From NCBI GenBank assembly GCA_945907055.1, contig CAMDSG010000021.1, positions 1-16,794 of the forward strand: 16,794 nucleotides of DNA, in the 5' to 3' direction. Both the position numbers and the translations under genes were made by a program. Below, one piece after another: positions 14,341-16,794 of the stretch. The number at the start of each line of letters is the position of its first letter. Within the stretch, counting starts at the first letter, position 1. The DNA is from Bifidobacterium breve (lineage in GTDB: Bacteria > Actinomycetota > Acidimicrobiia > IMCC26256). The notes under the pieces were generated by a model, which was given only the letters and a program-made list of their open reading frames with translations, was not told the origin of the DNA and did not search any database.

Positions 14341-14539
14341 TCTGCAACGCCGCCCACCGCTGGGGCCTCGCCTAAAGCCGATCGCTCCAAACGCGACTCG
14401 CTTCAATAGCTGAGAACTCTCTCCTTGAGTAGGTTCTGGCAGTCAGGGTGCCAATAGTCTGAGGGCTAGAGAAGCAACAACTCTCAACAAACTCGCTTAA
14501 CTTTGCCTCAACGCATCATGGATCAAGAAAGGCATCAAT
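14311..14539. other. 229-base gap before the DUF2855 gene
   Basis: After the 14-bp repeats a small GGCGT/ACGCC hairpin with loop CTGCA sits at 14337-14351, without a T-run. The rest, to the Shine-Dalgarno AAAGG about 7 bases before the ATG at 14540, shows no gene and no promoter I would defend. Confidence 0.4.
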
Positions 14540-15622
14540 ATGAATCTCGAAGTCCTTCGCTCATATCTCGCTCGGACTCGCGTCACCGAAGATCCAATTA
14601 CACCTCTAGCGGAGGGCGATGCGCGCATCGAGGTCTCCGGGTTTGCACTTACCTCCAACAACATCTCATACGCAGTCTTTGGTGATGCACTGAAGTACTG
14701 GAATTTCTTTCCGGCTGAGACAAACGCCGACGGAGCCTGGGGGCGAATTCCCGTCTGGGGTTTCGGAGTCGTGACCGAGTCGCTCGCCGTTGGTATCGCA
14801 GTTGGCGAGCGCATCTACGGTTATTTCCCGATGGGCTCAGAGCTAGTTATAACCCCGGGAAGCATCAATGCCGAATCTTTCGCAGACGTCTCTCCTCACC
14901 GCGCTGAGATGGCATCTGCATACAGCAGATACACGCGCACCTCAGCAGACATCATCTACCGAGCAGACCGTGAGTCAGAGCACATGCTGCTCTACCCGCT
15001 GTTCTTCACCTCATTCGTTGTCGATGACTACCTCGAAGACCAGTCGGACTTCGGTGCCTCAACGACTATTGTCTCTAGCGCCTCTAGCAAAACAGCAATC
15101 GGAATCGCATTCCTATCTAAGGCTCGCGGCCACCGAGTCATCGGCCTCACCTCGCCGGGTAACCGCAGATTCGTTGAGTCGCTAAACATCTATGACTCTG
15201 TTGTTCCGTACGACGAGATTGCGAGTATGCCTAAAGAGCCAAGCGTCTTCGTAGATATCGCTGGCGACCCCGATGTCGTGCGCTCAATACACACACATTT
15301 TGGAGAGTCTTTAACGTTCTCGGTTGCACTCGGTGGGACTCACTGGAACCATGCTGCCCAAGCTTCAACTGAGCCACTACCAGGCCCGAAGCCAAAGTTC
15401 TTCTTTGCGCCTGATCAGATCGCCAAGCGCAACGCCGACTGGGGAAGAACCGGCCTTGGAGAGCGCGCTCTCGCCGCTTGGGACCCATACGTTGTTTGGT
15501 GTGGTGACTGGCTTGAGTTCCGCGAGGTTACGGGTGCAGATGACGTGAGGGACACATACCTCGCTCTCCTCGATGGACGTACCGACCCGCGAGTTGGTTA
15601 TATCTGCAGCCTCACTACATAG
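14540..15622 (+). CDS. DUF2855-family protein (quinone-oxidoreductase-like)
   Basis: A 360-residue protein recognisable as DUF2855. It has G-F-A-L-T-S-N-N-I-S-Y-A-x-x-G (about 34-48), Y-W-x-F-F-P, G-R-I-P-V-W-G-F-G-V-V and Y-G-Y-F-P-M near residues 54-97, and V-S-S-A-S-S-K-T-A (about 178-186) opening the nucleotide-binding half. G-H-R-V-I-G-L-T-S followed by N-R-x-F-V-E resembles the cofactor strand of medium-chain dehydrogenases. The family is usually seen as degenerate MDR-type oxidoreductases without the zinc ligands, probably NADP-dependent. The reaction is not established. The following SDR gene begins 53 bases later on the same strand, so the two are probably co-transcribed and may act on the same substrate. 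Confidence 0.8.
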   Translation: MNLEVLRSYLARTRVTEDPITPLAEGDARIEVSGFALTSNNISYAVFGDALKYWNFFPAETNADGAWGRIPVWGFGVVTESLAVGIAVGERIYGYFPMGSELVITPGSINAESFADVSPHRAEMASAYSRYTRTSADIIYRADRESEHMLLYPLFFTSFVVDDYLEDQSDFGASTTIVSSASSKTAIGIAFLSKARGHRVIGLTSPGNRRFVESLNIYDSVVPYDEIASMPKEPSVFVDIAGDPDVVRSIHTHFGESLTFSVALGGTHWNHAAQASTEPLPGPKPKFFFAPDQIAKRNADWGRTGLGERALAAWDPYVVWCGDWLEFREVTGADDVRDTYLALLDGRTDPRVGYICSLTT

Positions 15623-15675
15623 GCGGCGCAATACGCAGCGTTACGCAGTAAGTATTCGATTTACCAAGGAGCAAC

Positions 15676-16500
15676 ATGCAACTAACCGACCGCACAGCAG
15701 TCATCACCGGCGCAGCCTCTGGAATTGGGCTTGCCCTCACTAAGAGGCTCCTTGACGAAGGCATGTCTGTCGTGATGGCCGATGTTGAGGCAGCCACGCT
15801 CTCACGCGAGGCGTCAGCACTCACCGATTCTGGAGCAAAGGTGCTCGCAGTTGAGTGCGACGTATCTGACTCAGACCAGATCGCCAACGTTCGCGATCAG
15901 GCGCTTGCCAAATTCGGGGCGGTGCATCTACTTATGAACAACGCCGGAGTCGCGTCTGGTTCGCCCAACATACGAACCAAGCCACAGGTATGGGACTGGG
16001 TTGTGGGCGTCAATCTCTTAGGGGTTGCCTATGGGGTAAGCGCATTTGCTCCACTCATGGTGGAGCAGGGCGAAGGACACATAGTCAATACCGCATCGGA
16101 GGCAGGCCTCTGCGCCACCCCAATGCTCGGGTCTTACCACGCTACGAAATATGCAGTAGTCGGCCTCTCAGAGTCGCTCTTTATGGAGTTAGACGGCACT
16201 GGCGTTGGAGTCTCCTGCCTCTGCCCCGAGCTCGTAGATACGAAGATCTTTGAGTCAGGGCGCAACGCACCACCAGCGACAGGTATCAAGCCACCACCGC
16301 AGATACCGATCTCCCAGATTGAGCAGTTCATGAGCACCGTTGCGATGGACCCTAAAGATGTGGCCGGCCAAATTGTCTATGCAGTACGCGCCAACCACTT
16401 CTGGATCATTACCCACCAAGTAACACGTGCACGCGCATCGCAGCGCAATGCAGACTTCCACGAGATGCGCAACCCGCGCTCGCCGTACAGTCCTCGCTAA
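15676..16500 (+). CDS. Classical short-chain dehydrogenase/reductase
   Basis: A 274-residue SDR with T-G-A-A-S-G-I-G at residues 11-18, V-V-M-A-D-V (acidic residue at the end of strand 2, NAD-type) at about 32-37, and C-D-V-S near 61. N-N-A-G-V lies near 90. The catalytic Ser141 and Tyr154-x-x-x-Lys158 follow in the usual spacing. The segment C-L-C-P-E-L-V-D-T-K replaces the common P-G-x-x-x-T after the active site, where many relatives have C-P-G. The C-terminal part with I-x-Q-I-E-Q-F and D-P-K-D-V-A resembles SDRs of lipid and xenobiotic metabolism. AAGGAG sits 5 bases before the ATG. The gene ends inside a 16-bp tandem array that starts with its own last codons. Confidence 0.83.
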   Translation: MQLTDRTAVITGAASGIGLALTKRLLDEGMSVVMADVEAATLSREASALTDSGAKVLAVECDVSDSDQIANVRDQALAKFGAVHLLMNNAGVASGSPNIRTKPQVWDWVVGVNLLGVAYGVSAFAPLMVEQGEGHIVNTASEAGLCATPMLGSYHATKYAVVGLSESLFMELDGTGVGVSCLCPELVDTKIFESGRNAPPATGIKPPPQIPISQIEQFMSTVAMDPKDVAGQIVYAVRANHFWIITHQVTRARASQRNADFHEMRNPRSPYSPR

Positions 16501-16552
16501 AAACACTCCTCGCTAAAAACAGTCCCCGCTGAAAACACTCCTCGCTAAAAAC
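16489..16552. repeat. Four 16-bp tandem repeats that copy the end of the SDR gene
   Basis: The units are AGTCCTCGCTAAAAAC (16489-16504), ACTCCTCGCTAAAAAC (16505-16520), AGTCCCCGCTGAAAAC (16521-16536) and ACTCCTCGCTAAAAAC (16537-16552). Unit 1 encodes S-P-R-stop of the SDR. The stops at 16498, 16514, 16530 and 16546 fall in frames 1, 2, 3 and 1. Unit 3 carries TGA in place of TAA. The array runs exactly to the first base of the TAG (minus strand) of the converging glycosyltransferase gene. Confidence 0.93.
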
Positions 16553-16794
16553 TAAATACCGAGGGCTCGCAAGAAGTCATTTAGAGCGGTCTCGAATACT
16601 CGGTTGGTATAGCGCTCCTCGGCGAGCAGCCGCAAGGAATCGCTGGCCCTCTGCCATAACGAGGCGTCGTTCAATAATGCGATCGCCTTATCCGCCTGCT
16701 CGGAGACTGAATCAGCAACGAGAATCTCGCTGAGATTCTCATCTAGCCCAAGGTTCTCCGCAGCACATGAGGTCATGACACTCGGGGTCCCCGC
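16552..16794 (-). CDS. C-terminal fragment of a glycosyltransferase (GT4-like; 5' end outside window)
   Basis: The last 81 codons of a gene entering from the right, ending with TAG at 16554-16552. The frame stays open to the window edge and reads A-G-T-P-S-V before the internal Met at 16776, so that Met is not the start. The pattern G-T-P-S-V-M-T-S-x-x-A-E-N-L, then I-L-V-A-D, A-x-x-A-I-A-L-L-N-D and L-A-E-E-R-Y resembles the end of GT-B glycosyltransferases of the GT4 type, where the Glu in A-E-N-L lies by the nucleotide-sugar ribose. Sugar donor and acceptor are unknown. Confidence 0.7.
   Translation of the reverse strand, partial: AGTPSVMTSCAAENLGLDENLSEILVADSVSEQADKAIALLNDASLWQRASDSLRLLAEERYTNRVFETALNDFLRALGI

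Noticed and set aside
15632..15648. Repeat of TACGCAG after the DUF2855 stop
   Set aside because: Two 7-base copies 10 bases apart are too short to separate from chance, and they do not include the stop codon.
16489..16552. CRISPR-like regular repeats
   Set aside because: The units are contiguous 16-mers without spacers, and there are no cas genes nearby.

Overview
The window reads as a slice of an actinobacterial (Actinomycetota) chromosome, most probably a free-living aquatic member of class Acidimicrobiia. That placement is an inference. It rests on a BldD-type regulator with the c-di-GMP signature, a DUF2510 membrane-type protein, several lipid/acyl-CoA enzymes of kinds common in that phylum, a GC content that looks to be in the mid-50s by eye, and compact gene spacing. 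I see no rRNA, tRNA, CRISPR array, transposase, integrase or phage gene.

Layout, left to right. 1-141: C-terminal tail of a DUF1214-like protein, converging on a PaaI-type hotdog thioesterase (192-839, minus). 990-2796: two exported proteins, a small allene-oxide-cyclase-barrel-like protein and a membrane-anchored YVTN beta-propeller with a probable leaderless promoter. 3022-3921: an exported Ser-nucleophile alpha/beta hydrolase. It converges on a minus-strand bldD-purU pair whose reading frames overlap by 4 bases (3925-5327). 5452-6675: a nitrobindin/FABP-like barrel protein and a nitroreductase, apparently one operon, converging on methylglyoxal synthase mgsA (6694-7143) and a DUF2510 protein (7251-8204), both minus. 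8363-10004 (minus): an enoyl-CoA hydratase followed by an HSD10-type short-chain dehydrogenase, a plausible acyl-CoA/beta-oxidation pair. 10203-11957 (minus): a secreted two-FN3 clan GH-A glycoside hydrolase. 12105-12837 (minus): a decayed c-di-GMP phosphodiesterase locus, in which an EAL-domain 3' remnant abuts the 5' end of a membrane protein. 13063-14310: an SCP2-like/PhyH fusion oxygenase. 14540-16500: a DUF2855 oxidoreductase and a second SDR, probably co-transcribed. 16552-16794 (minus): C-terminal end of a glycosyltransferase.

Functionally the window mixes lipid or isoprenoid-type catabolism (SCP2-PhyH, SDRs, crotonase, thioesterase, DUF2855), one-carbon/purine metabolism under or beside a developmental-type regulator (bldD-purU), a methylglyoxal shunt enzyme, and exported enzymes and propellers.

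The most unusual signal is at gene edges. Three genes end in short tandem repeats (16, 14 and 16 bp) whose first unit contains the gene's own stop codon, and one gene begins with three ~15-bp repeats that duplicate its start codon. In the two 16-bp arrays the repeated stops cover all three forward frames. Both lie between convergent genes, and most of their units carry CTAA, which reads as a stop on both strands.
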